Shown: positions 24,986 to 33,308 of the stretch, piece after piece | Layout: each line of letters begins with the position of its first letter | Numbering within the stretch: the first letter of the stretch is position 1 | Assembly: GCF_004341885.1 (NCBI RefSeq) | Contig: NZ_SLVX01000008.1 | Span: forward strand, 63,745 to 127,744 | From: Shinella granuli | GTDB lineage: Bacteria; Pseudomonadota; Alphaproteobacteria; Rhizobiales; Rhizobiaceae | DNA length: 64,000 nt | Direction: 5' to 3' | Program-made: the position numbers and the translations under genes | The notes under the pieces: model-generated | Seen by the model: only the letters and a program-made list of their open reading frames with translations | Told to the model about the DNA's origin: nothing | Databases searched by the model: none

Positions 24986-25779
24986 GCCTTCTCGTCGCGC
25001 AAGATCTTGGCAAGCGCTTTTCCTCCGGCGGCCGCACCGTGGAGGCGCTGCGCGATGTCTCGCTCAGCTTAGCGGCGGGGGAGACGCTCGGCCTTGCCGG
25101 CGCTTCGGGCAGTGGAAAATCCACGCTGGCACGCATCCTCACCCGGCTCGTGCCGGCCGATGGCGGCAGCGTGCGCTTCGCCGGCGAGGACTGGCTCGCC
25201 CTTTCGGGCGCGGACCTGCGCCGCCGCCGCGCCCGCATGCAGATGGTGTTCCAGGACGTTTCCGGCGCCTTCAATCCGCGCGCCACCGTCGCCGACGCGC
25301 TCGACGATCCCCTGCGCATCCACGCCGTAGTGCCGAAGGGCGAGCGCCCGCGCGAGATCGAGGCCCTGCTCGATCGGGTCGGCGTGCCCGCCGCCTATGC
25401 CGGCCGCGCGGTCCGCGACCTTTCCGGCGGCCAGCGCCAGCGTGTCGCCATCGCCCGCGCCATCGCCACGCGCCCGGCGCTGATCGTGCTCGACGAGGCG
25501 GTCTCGGCGCTCGACGTCTCGGTGCGCGAACGCATCCTGCACCTGCTCGCCACGCTGCAGGAAGAGCGCGGCATCGCCTATCTCTTCGTCTCGCATGACC
25601 TTGCCGTGCTGCGCGCGCTCTCCCACCGCATCGCCGTGATGGAGGCCGGACGCATCGTCGAATGCGGGCCGGCGGGCCGCGTCATCGCCGATCCGCAATC
25701 GCCCGCCGCCCGCGCCCTCATCCGCGCCGTGCCGCGCCTCCTACCCCAGGAAAGCAAGGAAAGCCCCGATGGCCGCTGA
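24982..25779 (+). CDS. Dipeptide-type ABC ATPase (DppF-like)
   Basis: 265-residue cytoplasmic ATPase, the second of the heterodimeric pair. Walker A G-A-S-G-S-G-K-S-T (about residues 40-48), Q-loop V-F-Q-D, signature L-S-G-G-Q-R-Q-R-V-A, Walker B L-I-V-L-D-E-A (Ala where most have Pro), H-loop S-H-D-L-A-V. The start overlaps the previous stop by ATGA. No C-terminal oligopeptide-transporter cluster-binding extension is seen, unlike longer DppF proteins. Confidence 0.92.
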   Translation: MSLLVAQDLGKRFSSGGRTVEALRDVSLSLAAGETLGLAGASGSGKSTLARILTRLVPADGGSVRFAGEDWLALSGADLRRRRARMQMVFQDVSGAFNPRATVADALDDPLRIHAVVPKGERPREIEALLDRVGVPAAYAGRAVRDLSGGQRQRVAIARAIATRPALIVLDEAVSALDVSVRERILHLLATLQEERGIAYLFVSHDLAVLRALSHRIAVMEAGRIVECGPAGRVIADPQSPAARALIRAVPRLLPQESKESPDGR

Positions 25780-26866
25780 CCGCTGGAACGCCCTGAACGA
25801 TGTCCCCGATTTCCCGCCCCACCGCCTCGGCCCGCTCGCCGACCGGCTCGCCCGCATCCTGAAGACCCGCAACGACATCCTCCTCTTCCAGACGGAGGCC
25901 GTCGTGGCGCTGGAGGCGGTGGCGACCAGCATCGCCCGGCCGGGGCTGACGGCGCTCAACATCGTCACCAGCCCGTTCGGCGCCTGGTTCGGCGACTGGC
26001 TGCGGCGCGGCGGCGCGGATGTCGTCACGCTCTCGGCCAAACCCGCCTGGCCCATCGACATCGAAAGCGTGGAGGCGGTCTTCGATGCCCATCCCGAAGT
26101 GAAGGCCGTCATCCTCTGCCATGCCGAATCGGCGAACGGCGTGCTCAACCCGCTGGCGGAGATTGCCGCCGCGGCCCGTGCCCGCGGCATCGTGACGATC
26201 GTCGATGCGGTCGCCTCGGTGGGCGGGCATGCGCTCGACGTCGATGCACTCGGCATCGATATCGCGGTGATCGGCCCGCAGAAAGCGCTGGCCGGGCCGG
26301 CCGGCGTCTCGGCGCTGTCGGTCAGCCAGGCGGCCTGGGCCCTGATTTCGGCGGCGGGCGGGCGGCGCAGCTCGACGCTTTCCCTGCTCGACCGCCGGGA
26401 CTGGCTCGACAGCGGGCGCGGCGCGCTTCCCGGCACAGCGGCGCCGCTGGAATTCTTCGCCTTGGAGGCCGCGCTCGACCGCTTCGAGGCGGAGGGGGCG
26501 GAAGCCGTGCTCGCCCGCCATGTCCGGGCGGCGGCGGCGGCGCGCGACGGCCTCCTGGCGCTCGGCGCCCGTCCCTGGGCGGATTTCGGCCGGGCATCCC
26601 ATCTCGTCACCACCGCGGCGCTGCCCGAGGCCGTCGATCCCGAGACCTTCCTTGCCGCCGCCGCGCCGCTCGACATGGAACTGTCCGCCGGCATCGGCCC
26701 CGGTGCCGCGCGGCTGGTGCGGCTCAACCATACGGGCCTCCGGGCGCGCTTCGATAGCGTGCTCGGCAATGTGCTCGCCTATGGCATCGCCCTGCAGAAA
26801 TGCGGCGCCCCGGCGGATCTTGCCGCCGCGGCCGCGGCTGTCGCCGCGCATTACGGCGCGGATTGA
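25769..26866 (+). CDS. PLP-dependent aminotransferase, alanine/serine-glyoxylate type
   Basis: 365-residue fold-type-I enzyme. K172 in I-G-P-Q-K-A-L-A-G is the expected PLP lysine; D-A-V-A-S-V-G-G-H about 25 residues before it is the class-V signature with the PLP-pyridine Asp. The C-terminal half has the G-x-x-R-x-N-H-T-G-like segment (A-R-L-V-R-L-N-H-T-G) typical of alanine-glyoxylate and 2-aminoethylphosphonate aminotransferases. It overlaps the ATPase gene by 11 nt, so it is the last operon gene and probably catabolises the imported amine. Exact substrate not determinable. Confidence 0.85.
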   Translation: MAADRWNALNDVPDFPPHRLGPLADRLARILKTRNDILLFQTEAVVALEAVATSIARPGLTALNIVTSPFGAWFGDWLRRGGADVVTLSAKPAWPIDIESVEAVFDAHPEVKAVILCHAESANGVLNPLAEIAAAARARGIVTIVDAVASVGGHALDVDALGIDIAVIGPQKALAGPAGVSALSVSQAAWALISAAGGRRSSTLSLLDRRDWLDSGRGALPGTAAPLEFFALEAALDRFEAEGAEAVLARHVRAAAAARDGLLALGARPWADFGRASHLVTTAALPEAVDPETFLAAAAPLDMELSAGIGPGAARLVRLNHTGLRARFDSVLGNVLAYGIALQKCGAPADLAAAAAAVAAHYGAD

Positions 26867-26949
26867 AGCCGTTCGAGGAAATCGGGCACCGCGCGTGCAA
26901 CGGACAAAATCGCTGGCGCCCGCAGGGCATCGAATAAGGAGTTGGAAGC

Positions 26950-27090
26950 GCGCCTCCTGCTCCTTCTCCCCACGCGGAGAAGGTCGCGGCAGCGGGTTGA
27001 GGGGGCGGCGCAGGCGGAAGACGGCATGCTTCCCCCCTCGTCCGACCCTTCGGGCCACCTTCTCCCCATGGGGGAGAAGGGGAAAACGGC
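26950..27090. repeat. Palindromic intergenic element R3
   Basis: CCTTCTCCCCACGCGGAGAAGG near 26959-26980 and CCTTCTCCCC-ATG-GGGGAGAAGG near 27058-27080, with R1-like CCCCCCTCGTCCGACCC between. It occupies the first part of the 602-bp gap between the aminotransferase and nasT. Confidence 0.65.
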
Positions 27091-27212
27091 AACGTTGTGC
27101 GCCCTGGTGGCATCGGGGGTAGTGGTGCGCGCCAGACGGGCGACGTGCTGCCGTCGCCATCCGACAAGCCTGCGCAAAAATCGGGCACGCCGCGTCTCAG
27201 GCAGAAGCAACG

Positions 27213-27228
27213 CGGCATTTGCATAGCT
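27213..27228 (+). promoter_or_regulatory. Possible sigma-54 promoter for nasTS (weak)
   Basis: CGGCAT-TTGCA-TAGCT keeps the invariant GG and GC with exactly 10 nt between them but departs from TGGCAC-N5-TTGCT at three positions. If used, the transcript would start near 27239. No convincing sigma-70 promoter competes with it. Confidence 0.3.
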
Positions 27229-27280
27229 GCATTGCACAATAAATGTTTCCCATCTGGTCAAAAAAATCGCATAGTGCCCT

Positions 27281-27394
27281 CAGTTGATGCACACGGCGGT
27301 TTTCCTCCCAGTGCCGCCGCATCAGCTGTTCCCCTCTGGAGGTTTTTGACCTTCACACTTCATGGGCCGCGGTTTCCGCTGGCCCATTTTTTTT
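27281..27394 (+). promoter_or_regulatory. nasT leader: competing hairpins and two T-tailed terminator-like structures
   Basis: Hairpin 1: CAGTTGATG (27281-27289) pairs with CATCAGCTG (27320-27328), and inside it CGGCGG with CCGCCG. Hairpin 2: CCTCC-C-AG in the loop of hairpin 1 (27304-27311) can pair with CTGGAGG (27336-27342), followed by TTTTT; hairpins 1 and 2 overlap and should compete. Hairpin 3: ATGGGCC (27362-27368) with GGCCCAT (27381-27387) followed by eight Ts is a strong intrinsic terminator 75 nt before nasT. No AnnGnn ANTAR loops were found here. Confidence 0.55.
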
Positions 27395-27468
27395 GGTCCC
27401 TTCGCGGCTTGATTTTCCCGGCCATTCGGAGGCATCTGCCGGAAACACTCACGCCGACACGGTGGGAC

Positions 27469-28083
27469 ATGCAGCCGGGCGCACTGAACGTACTGGTCAT
27501 CGACGAGAACCGCATTCGCGCCGCCATCATCGAGGAGGGGCTGCGCGATGCCGGCTATGCCGTGACCGTGGTCGAGGAGATGCAGGGCCTTGCCCGCCGC
27601 ATCGCCGAGCTCAATCCCGACGTCATCGTCATCGATCTGGAAAACCCCAACCGCGACATGCTGGAGAGCATCTTCCAACTGACCCGCGCCATCCAGCGCC
27701 CCATCGCCATGTTCGTCGACAAGTCCGACGAGGCCTCCATCGAGGCGGCGGTGGAGGCGGGCGTCTCGGCCTATATTGTCGACGGGCTGAAGCAGGAGCG
27801 CGTGCGGCCGATCCTGAAAATGGCGATCAGCCGCTTCAACGCCTTCTCCCGCCTCAGCCGCGAGCTGGAGGAGACGCGCAGCGAGCTGGAGAACCGCAAG
27901 GTGATCGACCGTGCCAAGGGCCTCCTGATGCGCTCGCGCGGGCTGTCCGAGGAGGCGGCCTATGCGCTCTTGCGCCGCACGGCGATGAACCAGAACCGCA
28001 AGATCGCCGAGATCGCCCAAAGCCTCGTCACGGCGGCGAGCCTGCTCGATCCGGGAGCGCCCGATCCGGGAGTGAAGACATGA
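27469..28083 (+). CDS. nasT: NasT-type ANTAR antiterminator
   Basis: 204-residue RNA-binding response-regulator-like protein. Residues 1-~125 form a receiver-like domain (V-L-V-I-D-E-N at the start, D-V-I-V-I-D-L in the middle). A coiled-coil linker (R-E-L-E-E-T-R-S-E-L-E-N-R-K) precedes the ANTAR domain (V-I-D-R-A-K-G-L-L-M near residue 146, and A-Y-A-L-L-R-R near 165). ATG 27469 gives the expected length; the frame is open far upstream but not conserved there. In known NasST systems NasS holds NasT until nitrate or nitrite binds, then NasT prevents termination in the nas leader. Such a leader is at 29450-29556. Overlaps nasS by ATGA. Confidence 0.92.
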   Translation: MQPGALNVLVIDENRIRAAIIEEGLRDAGYAVTVVEEMQGLARRIAELNPDVIVIDLENPNRDMLESIFQLTRAIQRPIAMFVDKSDEASIEAAVEAGVSAYIVDGLKQERVRPILKMAISRFNAFSRLSRELEETRSELENRKVIDRAKGLLMRSRGLSEEAAYALLRRTAMNQNRKIAEIAQSLVTAASLLDPGAPDPGVKT

Positions 28084-29291
28084 CGATGCGCCACGCCATC
28101 ACCGCGGGCTTCGTGCCGCTGCTCGACAGCGCCCTCCTCGTCGCCGCGAAGGAGAAGGGCTTTGCCGCGGCGCAGTCGATCGACCTCACGCTGGTGCGCG
28201 AGCGCTCCTGGGCGAGCATCCGCGATCGCCTTGCCGTCCGCCAGTTCGACGTCGCCCATATTCTCGGCCCCATGCCCATCGCCTGCAATCTCGGCCTCTC
28301 CGCCCCGGCCCCGAAGATGATCGTGCCCATGGCGCTCGGCCTCGGCGGCAATGCCGTCACGGTCTCCGCCGCGCTCTGGCGGGCGATGGCGGAAGCCGGC
28401 GCGACCGCCGACCTCGACGCGCGCGAAAACGGCGCGGCACTCCGCCGGGTCATCGACAGGCGTGTGGGCGAGCCGCTGCGCTTCGGCGTCGTGCATCCCT
28501 ATTCCGGGCACAATTACGAGCTGCGCTACTGGCTGGCGGCGAGCGGCATCGATCCGGACCGCGAGATCGACATCCTCGTCCTGCCGCCGCCGGACATGGG
28601 CGATGCGCTCGCCGAAGGGCTTATCGACGGCTATTGCGCGGGCGAGCCCTGGAACACCTTCGGCGTCCTCAAACGCGGCGCGCATCTTGCCACCGTCAAG
28701 GCCGCGATCTGGAAATCGAGCCCGGAAAAGGTGCTCGGCGTCGATGCGGGCTGGGGCGAGGCGAACCCGGAGGCGCTGGCCGCCCTGCTGGTCGCGCTGC
28801 ACCACGCCTCGCTCTGGTGCGGCGATTCGCGCAACCACGCGGAACTCGCTTCGCTGCTGGCGCTGCCCGCCTATGTCGGGCGCGAACCGGACCTCCTGCT
28901 GCCGGCCCTCACCGGCGTCCTGCCGGTCGGCGGCGGCGCGGTGCGCACGGTCGGCGATTTCTTCGTGCCGCAGGCCAAGGCGGCCACCTTCCCCTGGAAG
29001 AGCCATGCGTTGTGGTTCTACACCCAGATGGTCCGCTGGCGGCAGGTGGCGCATACCGAGGCGAACCGCCAGGTCGCCGCTAAGACCTATCGCCCGGATG
29101 TCTATCGCGCGGCGCTGAAGGCGCTCGGCATCGCCATGCCCTCGGCGAGCGCCAAGGTGGAGGGCGCGCTGACCGCGGAAACGCCCGTCGGCTCCTCCGG
29201 CGCGCTGACGCTCGGCCCAGACGGCTTCTTCGACGGCGGGCGCTTCGATCCCGACGACGTCGACGGCTATATCGCAGCGCAATCGCGCTAG
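28080..29291 (+). CDS. nasS: NasS nitrate/nitrite sensor (CmpA/NrtA-like, cytoplasmic)
   Basis: 403-residue protein of the nitrate/bicarbonate binding-protein family (G-F-V-P-L-L-D-S-A, H-I-L-G-P-M-P near 63, G-Y-C-A-G-E-P-W-N near 185). It lacks a signal peptide: the ATG leads directly into the fold. That and its overlap with nasT identify the cytoplasmic sensor NasS rather than a transporter subunit. Known role: binds nitrate/nitrite and releases NasT. Confidence 0.92.
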   Translation: MTMRHAITAGFVPLLDSALLVAAKEKGFAAAQSIDLTLVRERSWASIRDRLAVRQFDVAHILGPMPIACNLGLSAPAPKMIVPMALGLGGNAVTVSAALWRAMAEAGATADLDARENGAALRRVIDRRVGEPLRFGVVHPYSGHNYELRYWLAASGIDPDREIDILVLPPPDMGDALAEGLIDGYCAGEPWNTFGVLKRGAHLATVKAAIWKSSPEKVLGVDAGWGEANPEALAALLVALHHASLWCGDSRNHAELASLLALPAYVGREPDLLLPALTGVLPVGGGAVRTVGDFFVPQAKAATFPWKSHALWFYTQMVRWRQVAHTEANRQVAAKTYRPDVYRAALKALGIAMPSASAKVEGALTAETPVGSSGALTLGPDGFFDGGRFDPDDVDGYIAAQSR

Positions 29292-29346
29292 CGCCTATTT
29301 TATGCGCACTGCACAAAATTTGGCGCCCCTTTGCCGATGGCCTATG

Positions 29347-29362
29347 CGCATGCCGGCATGCG
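29347..29362. promoter_or_regulatory. 16-bp perfect palindrome upstream of the nas promoter
   Basis: CGCATGCC-GGCATGCG, centred about 74 bp upstream of the predicted sigma-54 start. It could be an activator or repressor site. It does not match the NtrC consensus GCAC-N7-GTGC; a looser NtrC-like half-pair, TGCAC-N8-GCGC, is near 29310. Confidence 0.35.
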
Positions 29363-29401
29363 GCCTTCCAGGAAATGAATTAAATCAATCGCTTGCCGAA
29401 C

Positions 29402-29417
29402 TGGCACGCCGATTGCT
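29402..29417 (+). promoter_or_regulatory. Sigma-54 promoter of the nitrate assimilation operon
   Basis: TGGCAC-GCCGA-TTGCT matches the -24/-12 consensus TGGCAC-N5-TTGCW at every position. Transcription should start near 29428, giving a ~177-nt leader before the transporter gene. Implies NtrC or another sigma-54 activator (nitrogen control). Confidence 0.85.
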
Positions 29418-29449
29418 TTTCTTTCCGTAGGCCTTCGGGCCACGATATC

Positions 29450-29485
29450 GGCGTCCAATGACGGGCGCCACCAGCAAAGCCGCTG
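29450..29485 (+). promoter_or_regulatory. Dual-hexaloop ANTAR (NasT) target RNA
   Basis: Hairpin P1: GGCGTCC / GGGCGCC (7 bp including one G-U) closing the hexaloop AATGAC (29457-29462). Hairpin P2: CAGC / GCTG closing AAAGCC (29476-29481). Both loops obey the ANTAR rule A at position 1 and G at position 4; the linker is 2 nt. P2 uses the same bases as the 5' arm of the terminator at 29476, so NasT binding would block termination. Confidence 0.85.
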
Positions 29486-29556
29486 ATCGGGTTTTTCGCG
29501 CACATGACCTCCCTCGTGTCGCGCGAAAAGAACCTGGCCAGCGGCTTTTTGTTTTT
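29476..29556 (+). terminator. Intrinsic terminator/attenuator in the nas leader
   Basis: AAAGCCGCTG (29476-29485) pairs perfectly with CAGCGGCTTT (29539-29548), followed by TTGTTTTT. The enclosed segment forms a second hairpin, TTTTCGCGC / GCGCGAAAA, extendable by ACA/TGT across one bulged C. Mutually exclusive with hairpin P2 of the ANTAR target. Confidence 0.85.
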
Positions 29557-29604
29557 CACCCCCCAAGATGGAGCGGCACGACCTTGTCGGGCCACGGAGA
29601 CGCC

Positions 29605-30831
29605 ATGTCCGAGATCAAGCAGCCCCTGTCCCCGCGCGAACCCGCCGTCGCGCTCTGGATGTCCACCTTCGCCTTCACCATCTGTTTCGCCATCTGGACG
29701 ATTTTCGCCATCATCGGCATCCGCATCAAGGAAGACCTGGGGCTCACCGAAGCCCAGTTCGGCCTCCTCGTCGGCACGCCCATCCTCACCGGCTCGCTGG
29801 TGCGCATCCTGCTCGGTGTCTGGACGCCGCGTTACGGCGGCCGCCTCGTCTATACGCTGACCATGCTGGCGGCGGCGCTTTCGACGCTCATGCTCTCGCA
29901 CGCCGCGACCTTCCCGCAGATGCTGCTCGCCGGGCTCGGCGTCGGCCTTGCCGGCGGGTCCTTCGCGGTCGGCGTCGCCTATGTCTCGCCCTTCTTCCCG
30001 CCGGAAAAGCAGGGCACGGTGCTCGGCATCTTTGGCGCCGGCAATGTCGGCGCGGCGCTGACGAAATTCCTCGCGCCCTTCGTGCTCGTCGCCGCCGGCT
30101 GGCAGATGGTGGCGGAAATCTGGGCGGCGGCGCTGATCCTCACCGCCTGCCTCTTCTGGTTCACCACCAGCGACGACCCGGCCTTCCGCAATCGCCGCGA
30201 CGGCAAGGCGCCGAAGCGCAGCCTCATGCAGGAATTCGCGCCGCTGAGGAAGGCGCAGGTCTGGCGCTTCTCGCTCTATTACTTCTTCGCCTTCGGCGGC
30301 TTCGTGGCGCTGGCGCTCTGGCTGCCGCGCTACCTCGTCGGCGTCTACGGCTTCGACATCGCCACCGCCGGCATGGTCGCCGCCGCCTATTCCATCCCCG
30401 GCAGCATCTTTCGCGCGCTCGGGGGCATGCTTTCGGACCGCAAGGGCGCGCGTGCCGTCATGTACTGGATGTTCGGCATTTCCGCGGTCGCGACGCTCAT
30501 CCTGTCGCTGCCGTCGGGCGTCACGCCCGCCGTCTTCATCGTCACCGTCTTCGTGCTCGGCTTCGTCATGAGCCTCGGCAAGGCGGCGGTCTACAAGCAT
30601 ATCCCGGCCTATTACCCCGACAGTGTCGGCCCGGTCGGCGGGATCGTCGGCATGGTCGGCGGGCTCGGCGGTTTCGTGCTGCCCATCGCCTTCGGCCTCC
30701 TGAAGGATGCGACCGGCCTGTGGTCGAGCTGTTTCCTGCTGCTCTTCGCCGTCGTCGCCGTCTCGCTCCTCTGGATGCATCTTTCCATCCGCCAGATGGA
30801 GCGCCCCTCCGTCTCCGCCGTCGCCGCGTAA
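29605..30831 (+). CDS. MFS nitrate/nitrite transporter (NarK/NasA-like)
   Basis: 408-residue membrane protein with about 12 helices. The nitrate signature G-G-I-V-G-M-V-G-G-L-G-G-F-V-L-P is near residue 350, and a second glycine-rich segment (A-G-L-G-V-G-L-A-G-G) near 115. The start at 29605 (C-C-A-C-GGAGA upstream) lies after the attenuator; an in-frame start at 29458 would lie inside the ANTAR hairpins and is rejected. First gene of the nas operon; nirB follows after 15 nt. Confidence 0.92.
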   Translation: MSEIKQPLSPREPAVALWMSTFAFTICFAIWTIFAIIGIRIKEDLGLTEAQFGLLVGTPILTGSLVRILLGVWTPRYGGRLVYTLTMLAAALSTLMLSHAATFPQMLLAGLGVGLAGGSFAVGVAYVSPFFPPEKQGTVLGIFGAGNVGAALTKFLAPFVLVAAGWQMVAEIWAAALILTACLFWFTTSDDPAFRNRRDGKAPKRSLMQEFAPLRKAQVWRFSLYYFFAFGGFVALALWLPRYLVGVYGFDIATAGMVAAAYSIPGSIFRALGGMLSDRKGARAVMYWMFGISAVATLILSLPSGVTPAVFIVTVFVLGFVMSLGKAAVYKHIPAYYPDSVGPVGGIVGMVGGLGGFVLPIAFGLLKDATGLWSSCFLLLFAVVAVSLLWMHLSIRQMERPSVSAVAA

Positions 30832-30846
30832 GTGTTAGGAAATCCC

Positions 30847-33297
30847 ATGACCGAGAAACTCGTCATCGTCGGCAACGGCATGGCCCCCGGGCGCATGCTG
30901 GAGCACCTCCTCGAAAAGGCCCCGGGCCGGTACGAGGTCACCATCTTCAACGCCGAGCCGCGGGTGAACTACGACCGCATCATGCTCTCGCCCGTCCTCT
31001 CCGGCGAGAAGGCGTATGAGGAGATCATCATCCACGGCGACGGCTGGTACATCAAGCACGGCATCACGCTCTACAAGGGCCACCGCATCGTCGCCGTCGA
31101 CCGCGATGCGAAGACCGTCACCTCCGATCACGGCGTCACGGAACGCTACGACAAGCTCGTCATCGCCACCGGCTCCGTGCCCTTCATCCTGCCCGTGCCG
31201 GGCAACGACATGCGCGGCGTCATCACCTATCGCGACCTCGACGACGTGCAGGCCATGCTGCTCGCCGCCCAGTCGCGCGAGAAGGCCGTCGTCATCGGCG
31301 GCGGCCTGCTCGGCCTCGAAGCCGCCGCCGGCCTTGCCGGCCGCGGCATGGACGTCACGGTGCTGCACGTCATGCCGACGCTGATGGACCGCCAGCTCGA
31401 CCCTGCCGCCGGCTATCTCCTGCAAAGGGAGCTGGAAGGACGCGGCATCAAGATCCTCTGCAAGGCGAGCACCCGGGCCATCGTCGGCAACGGCAAGGTC
31501 GAGGGCATCGAGCTGGACGACGGCCGCGTCATTCCCGCCACGCTCGTCGTCATGGCCGTCGGCATCCGGCCGAGCGTGAGCCTCGCCAGGGAGGCGGGCC
31601 TTGCCGTCAACCGCGGCATCGTCGTCGATCACGGCATGCAGACCTCGGACGGCAGCATCCTGGCGCTCGGCGAATGCGCGGAAGTGGGCGGCATGGTCTA
31701 CGGCCTCGTCGCCCCGCTCTACGAGATGGCGCGGGTCGCCGCCGCCCATCTGGCCGGCGACCGCTCGGCCGCCTTCGTCCATTCCGATACGCCGACCAAG
31801 CTGAAGGTCACCGGTATCGAGCTCTTTTCGCTCGGCGATTTCGCCGACGGCGACGACCGCGAGGAGATCGTGCTGCGCGATGCCTCTGCCGGCGTCTACA
31901 AGCGGCTGGTGCTGAAGGACAACCGCATCATCGGCACGGTGCTTTACGGCGAGACCGCCGATGGCGCCTGGTTCAACGACCTGAAGAAGAAGCAGACCGA
32001 CATTTCCGAGATGCGCGAGACGCTGATCTTCGGCCAGGCCTATCAGGGGGGCGCACCGCTGGACCCTATGGCGGCCGTTGCAGCCTTGCCGGATGATGCG
32101 GAGATCTGCGGCTGCAACGGCGTCTGCAAGGGCAGGATCGTCTCGACGATCACGCAAAAGGGCCTGGCCTCGCTCGACGACGTGCGCGCCCACACCAAGG
32201 CGTCCGCCTCCTGCGGCTCCTGCACCGGCCTCGTCGAGCAATTGATGACGCTGACGCTCGGCGACAGCTACAACCCCGCCGCCGTTCAGCCCATGTGCGG
32301 CTGCACCGATCTCGGCCATGACGACGTGCGCCGCCTGATCAAGGCGAAGGGGTTGAAGACCATTCCCGCCGTCATGCAGGAACTGGAATGGAAGACCTCC
32401 TGCGGCTGCGCCAAGTGCCGCCCGGCGCTCAACTATTACCTCGTCTGCGACTGGCCCGACGAATATGCCGACGACTACCAGTCCCGCTTCATCAACGAGC
32501 GCGTGCATGCCAACATCCAGAAGGACGGCACCTATTCCGTCGTGCCGCGCATGTGGGGCGGCGTCACCAATGCGCACGAACTGCGCGCCATCGCCGATGT
32601 GGTCGACAAGTTCGAGATACCCCTGGTGAAGGTGACGGGCGGCCAGCGCATCGACCTGCTCGGCATCGAGAAGGAGGACCTGCCCGCCGTCTGGGCCGAT
32701 CTCGGCAAGGCCGGCTTCATCTCGGGACAGGCCTATGCGAAAGGCCTGCGCACGGTGAAGACCTGCGTCGGCTCCGACTGGTGCCGCTTCGGCACGCAGG
32801 ATTCCACCGGGCTCGGCATCCGTATCGAAAAGTTCATGTGGGGCTCCTGGACGCCGGCCAAATTGAAGATGGCCGTCTCCGGCTGTCCGCGAAACTGCGC
32901 GGAGGCGACCTGCAAGGATATCGGTGTCGTCTGCGTCGATTCGGGCTTCGAGATCCATTTCGCGGGCGCGGCGGGCCTCGACATCAAGGGCACGGAGGTG
33001 CTCGGCCTCGTGAAGACCGAGGACGAGGCGCTGGAGCATATCGTGGCGCTGACGCAGATGTACCGCGAGCAGGCGCGCTACCTGGAGCGCATCTACAAAT
33101 GGGCCAAGCGCATCGGCCTCGACGAGATCCGCCGCCAGATCATGGGCGATGCGGACAAGCGCAAGGCCTTCTACGACCGCTTCGTCTTCTCCCAGACATT
33201 CGCGCAGGTCGATCCGTGGTCGGAGCGGGTCTCCGGCAAGGACAAGCACGAATTCAGGCCGATGGCGACCATCGGCTACGGCGAGGCCGCGGAATGA
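30847..33297 (+). CDS. nirB: Assimilatory nitrite reductase [NAD(P)H] large subunit
   Basis: 816-residue cytoplasmic enzyme reducing nitrite to ammonium. Order: FAD/NAD(P)H oxidoreductase domain (G-N-G-M-A near residue 9; V-V-I-G-G-G-L-L-G-L-E near 148), a BFD-type [2Fe-2S] region (C-G-C-N-G-V-C-K-G near 420 and C-G-S-C-T-G near 457) and a second Cys cluster (C-G-C-A-K-C near 519), then the sirohaem/[4Fe-4S] half domains with C-V-G-S-D-W-C and the C-P-R-N-C-A-E-A-T-C cluster motif near 680. AGGAAATCCC precedes the ATG. Confidence 0.96.
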   Translation: MTEKLVIVGNGMAPGRMLEHLLEKAPGRYEVTIFNAEPRVNYDRIMLSPVLSGEKAYEEIIIHGDGWYIKHGITLYKGHRIVAVDRDAKTVTSDHGVTERYDKLVIATGSVPFILPVPGNDMRGVITYRDLDDVQAMLLAAQSREKAVVIGGGLLGLEAAAGLAGRGMDVTVLHVMPTLMDRQLDPAAGYLLQRELEGRGIKILCKASTRAIVGNGKVEGIELDDGRVIPATLVVMAVGIRPSVSLAREAGLAVNRGIVVDHGMQTSDGSILALGECAEVGGMVYGLVAPLYEMARVAAAHLAGDRSAAFVHSDTPTKLKVTGIELFSLGDFADGDDREEIVLRDASAGVYKRLVLKDNRIIGTVLYGETADGAWFNDLKKKQTDISEMRETLIFGQAYQGGAPLDPMAAVAALPDDAEICGCNGVCKGRIVSTITQKGLASLDDVRAHTKASASCGSCTGLVEQLMTLTLGDSYNPAAVQPMCGCTDLGHDDVRRLIKAKGLKTIPAVMQELEWKTSCGCAKCRPALNYYLVCDWPDEYADDYQSRFINERVHANIQKDGTYSVVPRMWGGVTNAHELRAIADVVDKFEIPLVKVTGGQRIDLLGIEKEDLPAVWADLGKAGFISGQAYAKGLRTVKTCVGSDWCRFGTQDSTGLGIRIEKFMWGSWTPAKLKMAVSGCPRNCAEATCKDIGVVCVDSGFEIHFAGAAGLDIKGTEVLGLVKTEDEALEHIVALTQMYREQARYLERIYKWAKRIGLDEIRRQIMGDADKRKAFYDRFVFSQTFAQVDPWSERVSGKDKHEFRPMATIGYGEAAE

Positions 33298-33308
33298 GGA
33301 GCACGGAC

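Noticed and set aside
27097-27468. N-terminal extension of NasT
   Set aside because: The frame is open but crosses the T8 terminator and hairpins, and the NasT family begins at the Met at 27469.
29308-29324. NtrC enhancer TGCAC-N8-GCGC upstream of the nas promoter
   Set aside because: Spacing is one base longer than the NtrC consensus and the right half is imperfect; not listed as a separate feature.
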